Below are positions 12,698-23,621 of a stretch of 64,000 nt of DNA, piece after piece. The stretch is from Pycnococcus provasolii. Its lineage: Eukaryota > Chlorophyta > Pseudoscourfieldiophyceae > Pseudoscourfieldiales > Pycnococcaceae. Both the position numbers and the translations under genes were made by a program. Below the pieces are notes generated by a model. It was given only the letters and a program-made list of their open reading frames with translations, did no database searches and had not been told where the DNA came from. Position 1 is the stretch's first letter. Every line of letters starts with the position of its first letter. The stretch covers positions 434,001 to 498,000 of the forward strand of contig OW568871.1 of assembly GCA_938743325.2 (NCBI GenBank), read 5' to 3'.

Positions 12698-13609
12698 GGC
12701 CAGTGCGTGCGTGATGCGGTGCGTCGTCGGCGGGCGAACTTAGGTGTCGGCGGCGGACATTTTACCTAAGGTTATATAGTTTGGGTAAAATACATACAAA
12801 CGAAGTTCAAAAAGACCTGGGAGGCAAAGGAAGAGGGTAGTAGGGTTAGGGTTAGGGTTAGGGTTAGGGTTAGCCTGTTAGGGGTTCGGGTTTGGTCTTC
12901 ACTCGTTTGCTCTTGTTGGTCCTTCCTTGGATGGAGCTCTTGGATGGACAGACAGACAGAGAGAGAGGTTTGTGGTTCCCTTGGTTGTGTGCACCTGTTA
13001 CAGAATTCGCAGTGAATTGTCTCTTCGCCTCTTCAGCCGGATGGCGTCCCAGAGGCGTCAGAGCCCGACTGCGGAGCCTCTTCTGAACAGGATCCTGATG
13101 ATTTCGGGGAGAGGTGAGACTTGAGAGAGATGTCAAGCACATTGCCACATTCCAGGTAACTGAGGCCTATCTATGTACACGTTGGCAGGTTGGCAGGTTG
13201 GCGTTCACGAAGGCTTCGGTGACTTCGTGATATCACCATACAACTTGTAGATAGCGTTGACGTTCCGAAGTTATGCCGAAACATACATACTGTAAGTACT
13301 ACTCCAGGCTGCACAGTGCACCACCACTACGATAGTGGCCTGAACTGAAAACGGGAAACGGGAAGGCTTCGAAGTCCAACCATGGGCTTCGGAACGGCCA
13401 AATCCCAATGGGGTCTAAAAAACTCGACCTAAACTGCCGACCATGTGTGATCTCCCGACCAAAAGCCTCGAGGGGTGGGGCCCCGTCCATTCAGGGGGGG
13501 GATGAAGTGAAGTTTGTCTTAACAGAACTTAACAACCAAACCACCCGTGTTGGGTTGTCCCATCCCACTCCCATCGTTTTTCCCATCAAACGCATTCATC
13601 ATATCAGCC
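12698..13609. promoter_or_regulatory. Divergent spacer with a TTAGGG array
   Basis: This 0.9-kb spacer separates two divergent genes. It has a five-unit TTAGGG array at 12841-12873, about 145-175 bp before the minus-strand start. It also has a GTTGGCAG duplication near 13186-13204 and a TACTGTAAGTAC word near 13287. Short ORFs at 12870-13490 look like chance frames. Confidence 0.45.
12841..12873 (+). repeat. Interstitial telomere-like array (TTAGGG)5
   Basis: This is a perfect TTAGGG array upstream of the minus-strand orphan. In that gene's sense it reads CCCTAA. Confidence 0.9.
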
Positions 13610-15871
13610 ATGGCCTCCTCCTCCTTGGCTTCTCCTTCGTCATCCTTTCCAGCGTCGGTGACTTTCCAGTTGCCGGTGACTTTAGTGGCCGCGCCAGTCT
13701 CTATGCCGCACTCGTACACGCCAGACGGACTGATGGGGACCCGCGTAGGTCTCGGAGTAAGACAAATTAAGACACAGCCGGCCAGTGATGTGCAGACGCG
13801 AAAATTGCCTCTTAGCCGGCTCATGACACCAGCCGCTCACGCGTCACAGAGACCACCGGAGAGACGCTCGCCAAGAAACGCGCAAGGCAGACAACGAGGC
13901 TTGGCGACGCCGAGGTCTGCGAGGGGAAGCAGCCCTGCCATGTACACATCATCGCCTAGGTTCGGCCTAGGCTCGAAAACGCAACGCGACTACGTCGACT
14001 CGCCGAGAGGACGACCGCAAACCCGTCAGGGGTACCAACTCTACAGCAACTTCAACGCCCCCTCGGGCGTGGTGCTTGCCAAGGCACAGGCAGCAGCAAC
14101 AAACAAGGCAAAACTCCTCGCACACCAGGACGTCGCACGACACGTTGCGACGATAGCATCCTCGCGTCGCGCTGGCGAGGTTCTCAACGCGAGCAATCGC
14201 TCGCCGGCGGGGCAGGCAGCGTCGTCGCCGTCGCAGCGTATGGCTCTTCGGACAATTCTGGAGGCTGTGGAAATCATGGGGTCTGACTTCAACGCCGTTG
14301 CTGGCGTCGTTCAACGGACGTCCATCAACGTGCGCCTTCGTGCTCGAGACTACGCCACGCTGCTCGAGGAGCTCGCCGTGCCGCGTAGTAATGCAGATAG
14401 GGATGAAATTGTGGTCGGCCGAGTCTGCAAGGCTATCATTGGTATTGGCATGCGTGGCGCGGCTTGCGTTCTTCGCACCAACATCGTGTCGCGCGTGCTG
14501 GCGAGGTTCTGCCTGATGGGCGACCCGGTCGACGCAAGGTGTGTCATTGGAGACGGATGGGACGTGCCGAATGCGGCACAAAGACCAAGCAGTGCGGGAA
14601 GGCGCCGCTGGGAAGCCATCGGAGCAGCCATGCGCGGTGCCCTCGGGGGATTCGACCCGGTGGCATTCCGTGTGCTCGCGCGATCATGCGTGCGTCTCGG
14701 GTGCCCATATCGGCAGCAGGAAGCTTTTGCTCAGGCACGCGATCCTGCAGATTGGGGAATGCGCGTGGGTGTTTGGCGGTCGGGCGACAGCGAGGCATCA
14801 AGTCCACCCACCGGAGTTGAGCCGCAGCAGTACACCCGCCATCTTGCGCGCGCGCGTGCCGCCGCCGCCGCCGCGCGCGCGGCAGCTGCCGCCGCCGCGA
14901 TAGCTACCGAACTTCTGGACGGAGACATGCCAGCTACCGAGCAGATGTTTGACCCTGTGACACCCACGCCCTCGAAAGAGACGGAATCTGCCATCGCAAG
15001 CACACCGGGCGCAAAGCCGTGGTACGAGCACACGGGGGATCCTGTGCCGTCCAACGTACGGCTCAGCCGCGGTGCTTGGACCAGAGGCCACGTGCCTAGT
15101 ACCAGTAGTTTGACGGAATCTTCGATGTTTCACGTGCAACGCGATCGTCGTGCGCATGCAACAAACACAAGCACGTGGCGTCTTTGCGATGTGCTACCTG
15201 TATGCAACGAATGCGCTGAGGAGATTGACGAGTCACAACTCATGGCATCTGTGCAATTCAACGTCGACGCGACTCAAATTGATGGTGGGAGGTCTTGTGA
15301 CGACATCCGATACAACTACCACTGGACATGTCTTTGCCGCCGATACTCTGGCAGCCTTGACCAGATGCGCGGTGCTCCACCGCAGCTTCGTTTCTCGCAG
15401 ATCAAGAACATCGAACCGGGTGATTGGAGATCGGCTCGGGACATTTACCGCTCGATGGCGTACGATCCTGACGGGCAGGAGGAGCTGGAGTCGCCTCGAG
15501 CGCCGCTTAGCTCGATCAAATTGACCACCCCTAGGGGCAGCAAGCCGGGTGGTTCCTTGTTCGCGATTGAGACACCAGGAAGTAGCCTGACGAGAAATCG
15601 ACTAGGAGGCGGGTTCAGTACGTCAGATCAACCACCGACGCAAACATCAGCTTTCCCTATGCGAAGCATCTCGCGTGACCAGGCGGCTCCGTCGCCTCGT
15701 CACGGGACCATCACGCCACTCGCACGTCGAACTTGTACACCTCGAAGGTCCAGCAGTCCTCAGTCATCAGTGAACCATTCGTATGCCTTTGCTCCATCAC
15801 CAACACCGCCGTTGGAGCCGCGAGAGTCACAATTTGCCAGAGCAGGTACCTCAGAGCTAAATCAAGGCTAA
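13610..15871 (+). CDS. Ser/Arg-rich orphan with a PARP-type zinc finger
   Basis: This is a 753-residue protein from ATG 13610; the frame upstream has no ATG. The N-terminal 150 residues are Ser/Pro/Arg-rich and disordered. A helical region (about 190-370) follows, then an Ala/Arg-rich helix (about 405-430). Around residues 532-605 there is C532-x2-C535-x35-H571-W-x-C574, followed by a segment ending IKNIEPGDWRSARDIY. This spacing, with the aromatic-H-x2-C end, is that of the PARP-type zinc finger, which recognises DNA breaks in PARP1 and DNA ligase III. No PARP or ligase catalytic domain follows; the C-terminus is another SP/TP-rich tail with many possible CDK-type sites. A nuclear DNA-associated role is inference. 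Confidence 0.7.
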   Translation: MASSSLASPSSSFPASVTFQLPVTLVAAPVSMPHSYTPDGLMGTRVGLGVRQIKTQPASDVQTRKLPLSRLMTPAAHASQRPPERRSPRNAQGRQRGLATPRSARGSSPAMYTSSPRFGLGSKTQRDYVDSPRGRPQTRQGYQLYSNFNAPSGVVLAKAQAAATNKAKLLAHQDVARHVATIASSRRAGEVLNASNRSPAGQAASSPSQRMALRTILEAVEIMGSDFNAVAGVVQRTSINVRLRARDYATLLEELAVPRSNADRDEIVVGRVCKAIIGIGMRGAACVLRTNIVSRVLARFCLMGDPVDARCVIGDGWDVPNAAQRPSSAGRRRWEAIGAAMRGALGGFDPVAFRVLARSCVRLGCPYRQQEAFAQARDPADWGMRVGVWRSGDSEASSPPTGVEPQQYTRHLARARAAAAAARAAAAAAAIATELLDGDMPATEQMFDPVTPTPSKETESAIASTPGAKPWYEHTGDPVPSNVRLSRGAWTRGHVPSTSSLTESSMFHVQRDRRAHATNTSTWRLCDVLPVCNECAEEIDESQLMASVQFNVDATQIDGGRSCDDIRYNYHWTCLCRRYSGSLDQMRGAPPQLRFSQIKNIEPGDWRSARDIYRSMAYDPDGQEELESPRAPLSSIKLTTPRGSKPGGSLFAIETPGSSLTRNRLGGGFSTSDQPPTQTSAFPMRSISRDQAAPSPRHGTITPLARRTCTPRRSSSPQSSVNHSYAFAPSPTPPLEPRESQFARAGTSELNQG

Positions 15872-16067
15872 GGTTGCTCACTTAGCAATGTAACGGACGG
15901 TCGTTCCAATTTTTCGTTTTTAAGTTATTGTCGATACCGAATCTTATTACATCGAATTACAATCTTTCATTTACAACTAGTAAGGCGCGCCAGGGCGACT
16001 CCAATCGAGCCGCGCAACAAAGCGCGACGGCGCTGCTGGAAGCGGTTTGTTGTTGTCGTACAAAGGA

Positions 16068-19000
16068 TCAGGGAGGAGGTGACCGATCGCGAAACCGATC
16101 CAGCTCGGTCGCGATGAATCCTCGTCCAATAGGCGGGAGCGACTCCTCATGACGTGCGTCCCAATCCGCGAGATCGCGACGCAGGCTTTTGGAATCCAGA
16201 ACGCGCTCCTTCACATCACGGACAATCTTCTCGTAGTCTTCGAGAAGACTGCATTTGAAGCTAGGGGGGGCGGATTCACCTTCATTCGCAGCATCGCCAC
16301 GTCGAGAGCCTCGACCTCGACCACGCTTCTGAGTAGACTCCTCCTCCACCACCACCCCCTCCTCTTCGACGCCTTTTCCATTGCACTCGGTGAGACTTCC
16401 GTAAAGAAACAAGGAATCGACGCGCTTTCGAAACGTCTTCACACGCTTGAACAGGCGCTTGGGAGAAAGTGCCTCATGCGGGCTGAAGGCGAGCTCGACA
16501 CGAGAGATGCGACCATTCTGTCCACTCGTCGACACAGCCAAGCCAACTGCCGCGGCGTCACGTCGCGAGCTTGGTGCCATGAGAAGAGTCAGCATGGGCG
16601 AGCGCGGCGCCACACAGGCCCAAAGAACTGCAGAGAATGTGTCGAGTGGAGGAAGCGCCGTGAGATTCTCGCACACATACGTTGTCGAAGTACCTGACGC
16701 ATTGACGATAGCCATCATCGAGTGATAGCATGCGAGAACGCCAATCTTGATTCCATTCAAAAGAAGTTTGGTATCCTTCACGGCGCATGCTGCGCTATTC
16801 AAGATGCTCCAACGCCCCACGTGCGCCTTGCCCTTTTCCATGTGATAAAACGAAAGCGCGTGGTCGAAGTGCACTCGTCCAAGATTCACCTCTTCTGCTT
16901 CTCCGGACCCGGGAACCCACAGAGGGTTGCGGACCCGGATGACCGTTTTGTCTTTTTCGTCGCGACGAGCAAGGTGCTGAGAGCAACTCGCCAGTACCTT
17001 GGCCCGAAATGGCAAATCTCGAGCATGTTCCACGTATCTATTTGGCTTAGCAGGGCCGTCACCTTCGTCGTCACTCTCGCCGGAAACTGAGAATGGCACG
17101 CCAGGTGGTACTTTCGTATTATCCTTGCCGTCTTGAGAGGGATACGACAGCCAGGCGGCACCTCGTTTTGCGTCAAATATGTCGGGCTCGCCGAGGGGTT
17201 TTGTCATCGGCTCGAGTGCTTTTTTCAGGTTCAACTCGGTGCAGAGCTGATCAGGAATATCCTTAAGTTTGATTCGGCCAACATGCTGCTCTGCTTCCTT
17301 CTTCTTCGAAGGCGGTGGCTCAGCAGGTACCCCGTAGAGAGTACCAGATGCACCGAGAGAGGCGAACAGAATGAGTCGAAGCTTGTGCACATCCTTGCAA
17401 AATGGAATCGCGTCTGTTGTAGGGGCATCGGCGCTGTCACCTGACTGCTTGCTCTCTTCAGCTTCTTTGGAAGCATGCGGGCCTGCGAAAACTAAGCGTC
17501 CTTTCTTTCGCGCCGCACTTGGCTTCTTTTGGCGAGAATCTGCCAGCCGCTGCAAGCGCATCTTTGCTTCAGGACTGATATGAATGCCGTAGGTCTCGGA
17601 CACACCTGCCACGCGCCGTGCCACATCCGTCGCCATTGCATGCCAAGAAGCCATGCGCTTGAAGTTGAGGCATTGCAGCCAAGCAGCATTTGGCGTCCTG
17701 TCGTGCGTTTGGTTGACGAAGCTGTCAAAGGCATTCAGGTACACCAAAGCGTCGCTTCCCTCATCCTGGGCTAATTCATGCCGACGGTGCAGAACAGTCA
17801 CGACATCCTCGACAAGCTTAGACAGCTGCTTCGCAAATGCGCCCGATGGCATGATGAACGGATCGAGCGGCTGCGAAAAGGCGGTAGCTATCACTATGGC
17901 ATCTGTTTCACAGCCGAGAGCTAGCCCCAACAGGACCATTTTCGCACCGGTAATGCCCACAGGCAGCAGGGACGAGAATCGGCCAAGTACTGTTGCCGCA
18001 GAGCTGCCATTCAAATCAAAGAGAGCACCATTTACGGCAAGATTCTGCAGCGCCGACGCCACTCGACTTGCAGGAGGCGGATCAATCGCGGTCGACAGCA
18101 CCGTCTGCGCATCGCCGAGTGCGGGTAAAAGCACCCGAGTGCTTAGCACGACTTCCTCCAGGCTGCATCGCATCATTTCGGGCTCATCAAAAGGTCGCAG
18201 AGCTCTGAAGTGCATTTCACTGAGAAGTCTCACACAGCATCCCGGTCGCACTCTCCCGGCGCGTCCTGATCGTTGCGTTGCGGACGCCTGGCTTGCCCAT
18301 CGAAGCCTCAGCACAGCCTGTTGTCTCACATCATCAAAATCCTGTCCCTTGATCTGGCACGAGTCGATGACGCAGTAGACATCTGGAATGGTAATTGAAG
18401 ACTCGGCGATCGTCGTGCTCAAGACCACCTTCACCATTCCTTTGGGTGCCGATTCGAGCGCCTTGAGCTGGTCCTCGTATTCAATCTGCGCATGAAGTGG
18501 ACAGATGAGTAGATCCTGCTTTCCACTTTCGAGGACACGCGCCACAGTCTCAATCTCAGCTACGCCGGGGAGAAAGACCAGAACGCTCTTTTCGTGAGAT
18601 GCGCCGAGTGCAGTTGACCGCACAATCTCGTTGATAAGATTTGCCACCGCTGGTCCAGTCTCTGGCTTTGGTGTAGCTTGTCCGCCGCGAACGCTAGAAT
18701 GCGTCATGTCGACGCGTGTCAGGTGGCTGTTCGCGACGCGCGATGCGACCGTGGCCACCTGCTTGCCAAGCACTCCAGAATTCAGCTCGTCGAGTGTCAT
18801 GATGTCCACCGGGAACATCGACGATCCAACATGCAGCGGCGGCGGCACGCGCTCCTTTTTGCTGCGCGACGTGGCGAAGTACTCGCCCATCTCGCTAGCC
18901 TGGAGTGTTGCACTCATCACCACCAATTTGAACTCTCTCGCTTTCATTCTTTTTTGTACCGTGTTCAGCGCCTTCACGGTAAGCGAGAGGAAATCCGCGT

Positions 19001-19850
19001 CCACGGTTCGTTCGTGCGCCTCGTCAATCACGACGTGCGTGTATGGTGCTTTTCCTTCGTCAAGAGCTCCGCTCAGGCTTCGCAACAGCCATCCGGTGGT
19101 ACAGAATAGCAGTCGAGTTGACGCGCTCATGCGCACATCCTGCCCGACGGCGAAGCCCACAAGTCCACCCACCTCTGACTCGCCTAGAAGTTTTGCGACG
19201 CGTCGCGACAGACTCTGTGCCGCCAGCCGTCGAGGCTGCGTGATGACAATGCGAGCGTTTTCTTTCCGCGCGATTGCGTCTTCAAGTAACGCGATAGGGA
19301 TTGCCGTCGACTTTCCACACCCAGTCTCGCCGCAGACGCACGTCACGCGCTGTGCGCGCACGGCGGCGATGACGTCGTGTCTGTTTTTCCAGCCTGGCAG
19401 GCGTTCCAGCGCCTGTACGTCGAGGTGTGCCATTCGGTTTGATGACGACGGCTTCTTCGTCGTATCTTCTTCAAGATGCGTGTCGCGTAGTGCGCTTGTG
19501 ACGGCGTGCACATCCGCATCATCATCATCTGGAGGAGGAGGTGTCTTTCCATGATCCGGGGTATTCATATCATCATCCGCCGCCGCCAATGAAGAGGTGC
19601 CCAAAGGAGTTCGTTGTCGCTCTTGGAAACTGCTCTTGGACTGGCGTCTCTTTTGTCGATTGGACATTGACTTGGGAGGAGGCAAGGAAGGAGGTGAGAT
19701 GGAAGAAGACGACGACACTAAGGGTGCCACCACATCCACCAGGGTGACCTCACTTGAAACCGCTCCCAAGGACGACATGGATGACGTTGTGGCCGACGCC
19801 GACGCACGTGCCTCCTTGGCATTCCTTGGCATTCTCCCACCACCAGGCAT
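16068..19850 (-). CDS. DEAH-box RNA helicase (DHX family)
   Basis: This is a 1,260-residue protein. The first true ATG is 19850; the frame upstream has none. After a 160-residue low-complexity N-terminus come helicase motifs in order: I (GETGCGKST, about residue 173), Ia (TQPRRLAAQS), II (DEAH, about 275), III (SAT, about 312), then the second RecA domain with QRSGRAGRVRPG (motif VI, about 525). Winged-helix/HA2 and OB regions follow. The order and motifs are those of DHX9/DHX29/DHX36/YTHDC2-type helicases, which unwind RNA or G-quadruplexes with ATP in the cytoplasm or nucleus. A Lys-rich insert near 800-830 and a 350-residue C-terminal extension with weak resemblance to DHX29/36 OB tails make the exact orthologue unclear. 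Confidence 0.93.
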   Translation of the reverse strand: MPGGGRMPRNAKEARASASATTSSMSSLGAVSSEVTLVDVVAPLVSSSSSISPPSLPPPKSMSNRQKRRQSKSSFQERQRTPLGTSSLAAADDDMNTPDHGKTPPPPDDDDADVHAVTSALRDTHLEEDTTKKPSSSNRMAHLDVQALERLPGWKNRHDVIAAVRAQRVTCVCGETGCGKSTAIPIALLEDAIARKENARIVITQPRRLAAQSLSRRVAKLLGESEVGGLVGFAVGQDVRMSASTRLLFCTTGWLLRSLSGALDEGKAPYTHVVIDEAHERTVDADFLSLTVKALNTVQKRMKAREFKLVVMSATLQASEMGEYFATSRSKKERVPPPLHVGSSMFPVDIMTLDELNSGVLGKQVATVASRVANSHLTRVDMTHSSVRGGQATPKPETGPAVANLINEIVRSTALGASHEKSVLVFLPGVAEIETVARVLESGKQDLLICPLHAQIEYEDQLKALESAPKGMVKVVLSTTIAESSITIPDVYCVIDSCQIKGQDFDDVRQQAVLRLRWASQASATQRSGRAGRVRPGCCVRLLSEMHFRALRPFDEPEMMRCSLEEVVLSTRVLLPALGDAQTVLSTAIDPPPASRVASALQNLAVNGALFDLNGSSAATVLGRFSSLLPVGITGAKMVLLGLALGCETDAIVIATAFSQPLDPFIMPSGAFAKQLSKLVEDVVTVLHRRHELAQDEGSDALVYLNAFDSFVNQTHDRTPNAAWLQCLNFKRMASWHAMATDVARRVAGVSETYGIHISPEAKMRLQRLADSRQKKPSAARKKGRLVFAGPHASKEAEESKQSGDSADAPTTDAIPFCKDVHKLRLILFASLGASGTLYGVPAEPPPSKKKEAEQHVGRIKLKDIPDQLCTELNLKKALEPMTKPLGEPDIFDAKRGAAWLSYPSQDGKDNTKVPPGVPFSVSGESDDEGDGPAKPNRYVEHARDLPFRAKVLASCSQHLARRDEKDKTVIRVRNPLWVPGSGEAEEVNLGRVHFDHALSFYHMEKGKAHVGRWSILNSAACAVKDTKLLLNGIKIGVLACYHSMMAIVNASGTSTTYVCENLTALPPLDTFSAVLWACVAPRSPMLTLLMAPSSRRDAAAVGLAVSTSGQNGRISRVELAFSPHEALSPKRLFKRVKTFRKRVDSLFLYGSLTECNGKGVEEEGVVVEEESTQKRGRGRGSRRGDAANEGESAPPSFKCSLLEDYEKIVRDVKERVLDSKSLRRDLADWDARHEESLPPIGRGFIATELDRFRDRSPPP

Positions 19851-20086
19851 CCCACCAGGCGTGTGAAAAAAAACTAAAAAAGGGAAACCCAAAAACGAAA
19901 AACGGGAAGCAGGCCTGTTCTTCTCAGATGTCAGAGCCGAGATGCTCAGAAAAAAAACCTGAAAAAAAAACCCTAAACTTTTTAAATGAAAACCCCTAAC
20001 TTAACTGGCTCGCTCCCTTGTCTCCGAGACAACTTTTTTGCGACGACTTCATTTACCCGGTAGTTTGAAAAAGGTCTCGAGCGCCA
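19851..20086. promoter_or_regulatory. Divergent promoter with A-runs and ACCCGGTA
   Basis: This lies between the helicase and coiled-coil gene starts. It has several A-runs, CCCTAAAC and CCCCTAAC words (19970-20001), and ACCCGGTA at 20055-20062, only 32 bp before the next ATG. Confidence 0.4.
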
Positions 20087-20857
20087 ATGGCGTTCGCCTC
20101 CCCTCGCAGTGGTCTTGAAAGTGCCATGAAAGTCACTTCGCACAACTTATTCAAGCTGCAAGGTTCCCTTTCACCACGTTCTGGATATTCACCTGGACCT
20201 GGAGATCGACTGAACCATACGACGCCATCCACAGCGGGTGGTGGTGAGTCGCTTGGTGGTGCGTCGACGTCTGCGGCCTTAGGGGCTTACACGCCACGTT
20301 CTCCTGGTGAGCGTGATTTGCGTGGTGGTGACTGGGCATCCTCGTTAAGGTCGCCGCCTCGGCCACTTCCACTCGCATCTTACAGCCCTACCGCAGGAAA
20401 GGCGGCGGTTGCGGCGGATTCAGGTGCGGCCTCGCCCTCGGCAAAAAGGCGTGTCGGATATGCGGAGGTGATGGCAAAGCTCGCGCCGCCGGCAACGACG
20501 CCACAGAACCTCGGAGACGACAAGGCGCGACTGAGCGAGTGTCGCGCGCAGCTCAAGGTGGCTCGCTCCGAGTTGAGTAGTGCGGAGGCGAACTTGCGCA
20601 ACCTAACGCGCAAAACCGACAACGAAACCGCGAAACTCGCAAAGGAGCGCGAAGCTCTGTCGCGTGTTGTGCAAGAGCTCGACACGGACGCACCGGCGGT
20701 GCAAGCGGAGTTGGCGCGCCTTCTTCGCGAGCGTGAAAAGGTGCGTCTCATGTCGGAGGCATTTCGCAGCGAGCGCGCGAAGTTGGAGGCTGACCTTGCC
20801 GCTGAAGAACGCGCTATTGAGGCGTTACGAGGGGAAATCGCTGACGTCGACGCCTAA
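20087..20857 (+). CDS. Coiled-coil protein with disordered Ser/Pro/Gly-rich head
   Basis: This is a 256-residue protein. Residues 1-125 are Ser/Pro/Gly-rich with repeated SPR/SPG motifs, possible phosphorylation sites. Residues about 145-256 form a continuous heptad pattern (LKVARSELSSAEANLRNL, then ALSRVVQELD), giving a long coiled coil to the C-terminus. It is probably a scaffold or cytoskeletal or ciliary structural protein; the family is not recognised. It converges on the next gene with a 63-bp gap. Confidence 0.65.
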   Translation: MAFASPRSGLESAMKVTSHNLFKLQGSLSPRSGYSPGPGDRLNHTTPSTAGGGESLGGASTSAALGAYTPRSPGERDLRGGDWASSLRSPPRPLPLASYSPTAGKAAVAADSGAASPSAKRRVGYAEVMAKLAPPATTPQNLGDDKARLSECRAQLKVARSELSSAEANLRNLTRKTDNETAKLAKEREALSRVVQELDTDAPAVQAELARLLREREKVRLMSEAFRSERAKLEADLAAEERAIEALRGEIADVDA

Positions 20858-20920
20858 GCAAATTTGACGTGCATTCGGCGGCTTTCACTTGCCTGTAAAA
20901 AAACAACTTCACAACTTTTG

Positions 20921-21478
20921 TTACTTGGGTGGTCGAAGCGACGCGTCGTGCTGTGGCCACAGATTTGCCGGCGACGTGCCCGCACCGACGGAGTGATTCG
21001 CCCACAAACCAACGGGCGACGCATGCGTCGCAACGTCCGCCTTAGCGTTCGCCGCTCGGTGGAACGCCTCTCTGTCCACTTCGGTTGCCGAACCGTCGAG
21101 CAGCATGGACGCGGCACTCAGCTGCAACTTTCCCCCGTCTCCGATGTCCAGTGACGACAAAGTTGCGCTGTCATCCTCCAGCGGCGCCTTCAGTTCATCT
21201 GACGCATCTCGCGACAATCCGGCTCGCCGCAGCACCTGACACGACGGCACCAGCGCGTGAATGTCTGCCAATCGCGCTTTCAGCTCTCCGACCGTCGTCG
21301 ACGGCGTTACCGACAGCTCACCCTCCCAACTATTGTGTCGGTCACCAAACCGAACACGCACGCGGATTTCACACTCGCTTTGATTGCGTGGGCCCTCGCG
21401 CTCGAGCGACGGTGCGCCGTACGGCGTGCCGCGCCACGCCGCAGTACCCCCGAAGGGACCGACGTACTTCGAGGACAT
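20921..21478 (-). CDS. Ubiquitin-like-domain protein
   Basis: This is a 185-residue protein from the first ATG at 21478; the longer frame to 21568 has no ATG. Residues about 36-121 fit a ubiquitin-like beta-grasp: a strand (CEIRVRVRF), a second strand (EGELSVTPSTTV), the helix GELKARLADIHALV, then L-x-DDSATLSSLDIGDGGKLQL, the typical 'D..TL..lgI.dG..l.l' close. There is no C-terminal GG for conjugation, so it is a ubiquitin fold used as a domain, as in shuttle or adaptor proteins. The last 60 residues are low complexity. The fold call is from pattern only. Confidence 0.55.
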   Translation of the reverse strand: MSSKYVGPFGGTAAWRGTPYGAPSLEREGPRNQSECEIRVRVRFGDRHNSWEGELSVTPSTTVGELKARLADIHALVPSCQVLRRAGLSRDASDELKAPLEDDSATLSSLDIGDGGKLQLSAASMLLDGSATEVDREAFHRAANAKADVATHASPVGLWANHSVGAGTSPANLWPQHDASLRPPK

Positions 21479-21620
21479 GGATGGACGAGTGACGAAATTT
21501 CTGCCCAATTGGGAGGAGGGGAAAGATGGTAGAATCCCTCCCAGCCTCCCAATTCCATCTTCCCCCACTTTTATTCAACCAAACTTTTGTGTCACAAAGG
21601 AGAAAAGTAGTTCTCTACTG

Positions 21621-23334
21621 TTACATGCCGCCGAGCAAGCTGCTCTTGTTCGCGGTCAGCCAAGCCGTTGCTTCAGCCGCGCGAGCCTTCTCCTCAGCCG
21701 TGCCGCGGGTGTGCTTGTCAGGGTGCATGCGCAGCAGCGCCTTGCGGTGCAGCGTCCGCGCCTCGTCGTCAACAAGCGGATTAATCGAGGCGACGCCAAA
21801 TGCGCTGATCATGAGGGCGCTCGTCGCACCCATCTCGCTCAGCAGCGGCAGCGGTTTTCCCGTGTCGCCCGCAAGCAGGCGTAGCACGTTCGCATCTCCG
21901 TTCGTCTTGGCATACGAAACAAGCCATGAGGAGTACTGCTCACGCCAATTGCGGTCATGCTCCGCATCCTCCTCGCGCTTCGCAACCGTCTGCCTGTGCA
22001 CCTCCGCAACAGCCTTGGCACGGTCGTCCTTGTCGAAGTTGCGCTTTTTCGCGACGAATAGAGCACGCACCTCCGCAATTTCAGAGCCTGGTGGTACCGC
22101 CACGCCACGGAATCGCAGCGCACCGAGGAGCACCTTCGCCGAAAGGCGTGACGGGTCGTCCGCCGACATCGCCGTGCGGTAGAAATTGAGCAGCTCGTTG
22201 CGCTCGGCAACTTTTCTAAGCGCCTCGCTTGTTGCGTTTTGATGTGTGACATGTGCAGGCGATGGCGCCCTCGCAGGGTCGGGATGTGCAGGGGCAGATG
22301 CCCGGTGCCAGGTGGCAGGTGCCGTTGCGGGTGCTTGAGCATCGGATGGTGCAGCGGCTTCTGCAGCAGCAGCAGCAGTAGCAGCAGCCGCCATTCGGGC
22401 CTGTGCTGAAGCCTGCCAAGCCTGTGTTTTTCTCGCAGCAAATGCCTGTGCCCGTGCTGCAAAGTCTTTTGCAGTCGCCGCCGCCTGCTCAGCCGCACTC
22501 CTCGCTGATGAAGATGCATTCTGCTGCACCGACGTCCTCTGCGCCTTGCGTGTCTGCACTCCGCCACCGTCACCTCCGCCGGCTCCATCTGCACGTTTGG
22601 CATTCGCTTGCGCTGCTGAATTAGCAAGGTGGTATCGCCTGCTAATGATTAAACAGGCTTGGTTGTATATGTGAAACAGCTCGCGATCACCTGGCTGTTC
22701 CAGTTCCGTATCCACGCGAATCTGAATCGCTTCGCGTTCTTTCTGAGCACGCTGATATGCAAATGATAGGACAATCTGCTTCAAGTTTCGACTATTGTCC
22801 GTCCGGAGAGAAGCCTGGCAGGCTTCTCGCCTGCGCTGTGCGTCAGCCGTCGCCTGGCTGTATAAGCGCTCAACCAGGTTATTTGTCGTTATTCTAGGTT
22901 GCTCTCCATTTGCACGAGGCGTGCTAGCCTCTGGCGACGTGGACGGTGCTGCTGCTCCAGCTGCTCCTGCGTCACCTTCGTCGCACAGGTCAATGACTTC
23001 CGCCTCTGCTGGCGATTTTCTGGGCTTGGTTGGCGTCGCACGGCGTACCTCAGTCACCACGTCGTCTTCGTCGTCTTCTTCGCTCGACACGTCCACCGGA
23101 ACAATGTTTCTTCGTTTAAGAGGAGAGTATTGGTGCCGGTACCGCTGCTGCGACTCAGGCTCGTGGTCAAGTTGCACGACGTCATCGTCGTCATCGTCGA
23201 AGTCTGATTCATCCTCCTCGACAGCAGCAGCAGCAGCAGCATGCGCGTTGTTGTTGTTATCGACGACGTCGTCGTCATTGACATCGTCTTGCGTGAGGTC
23301 AACGACGACTTGAGGATCACTTGTAGAGGGCGTT

Positions 23335-23366
<32 letters not shown>

Positions 23367-23621
23367 CATAAACTCCGAGCGGTTGGTTTTGAATCCCCCA
23401 GGACGTGCGAGGTACCGAGCCGCGAGACCCCTTCGCGGTGACCCATTCTTCATGCCATTTTCCCGAGAAGCCGGTCTGTGCGCTTGGTCGAGCAGCTCCG
23501 CCGCCGCCGCCGCGACTGACGGTGATGCAGATGGAGCCGCACCTGCTGGGAGGGGTATCCCTGAATTAGCAGGCACGAACATTGCTGCAGCAGCAACACC
23601 ACCACGTGTGGCAGGTTCCAT
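21621..23621 (-). CDS. J-domain protein with C-terminal HPDK and polyglutamine
   Basis: This is about 666 residues from ATG 23621. An earlier in-frame ATG at 23777 would add 52 Arg/Pro-rich residues but leave only 42 bp to the upstream gene, so the later start is preferred. It has a polyglutamine run (plus 23338-23370), an acidic region of Asp runs, then an Ala-rich helical/coiled-coil section. The last 70 residues contain ARTLHRKALLRMHPDKH, the helix II-HPD-helix III core of a J domain that stimulates Hsp70 ATPase. A J domain at the extreme C-terminus of a long disordered protein recalls auxilin, which recruits Hsc70 to uncoat clathrin vesicles; that assignment is only an analogy. It is first of three minus-strand genes in tandem. 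Confidence 0.7.
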
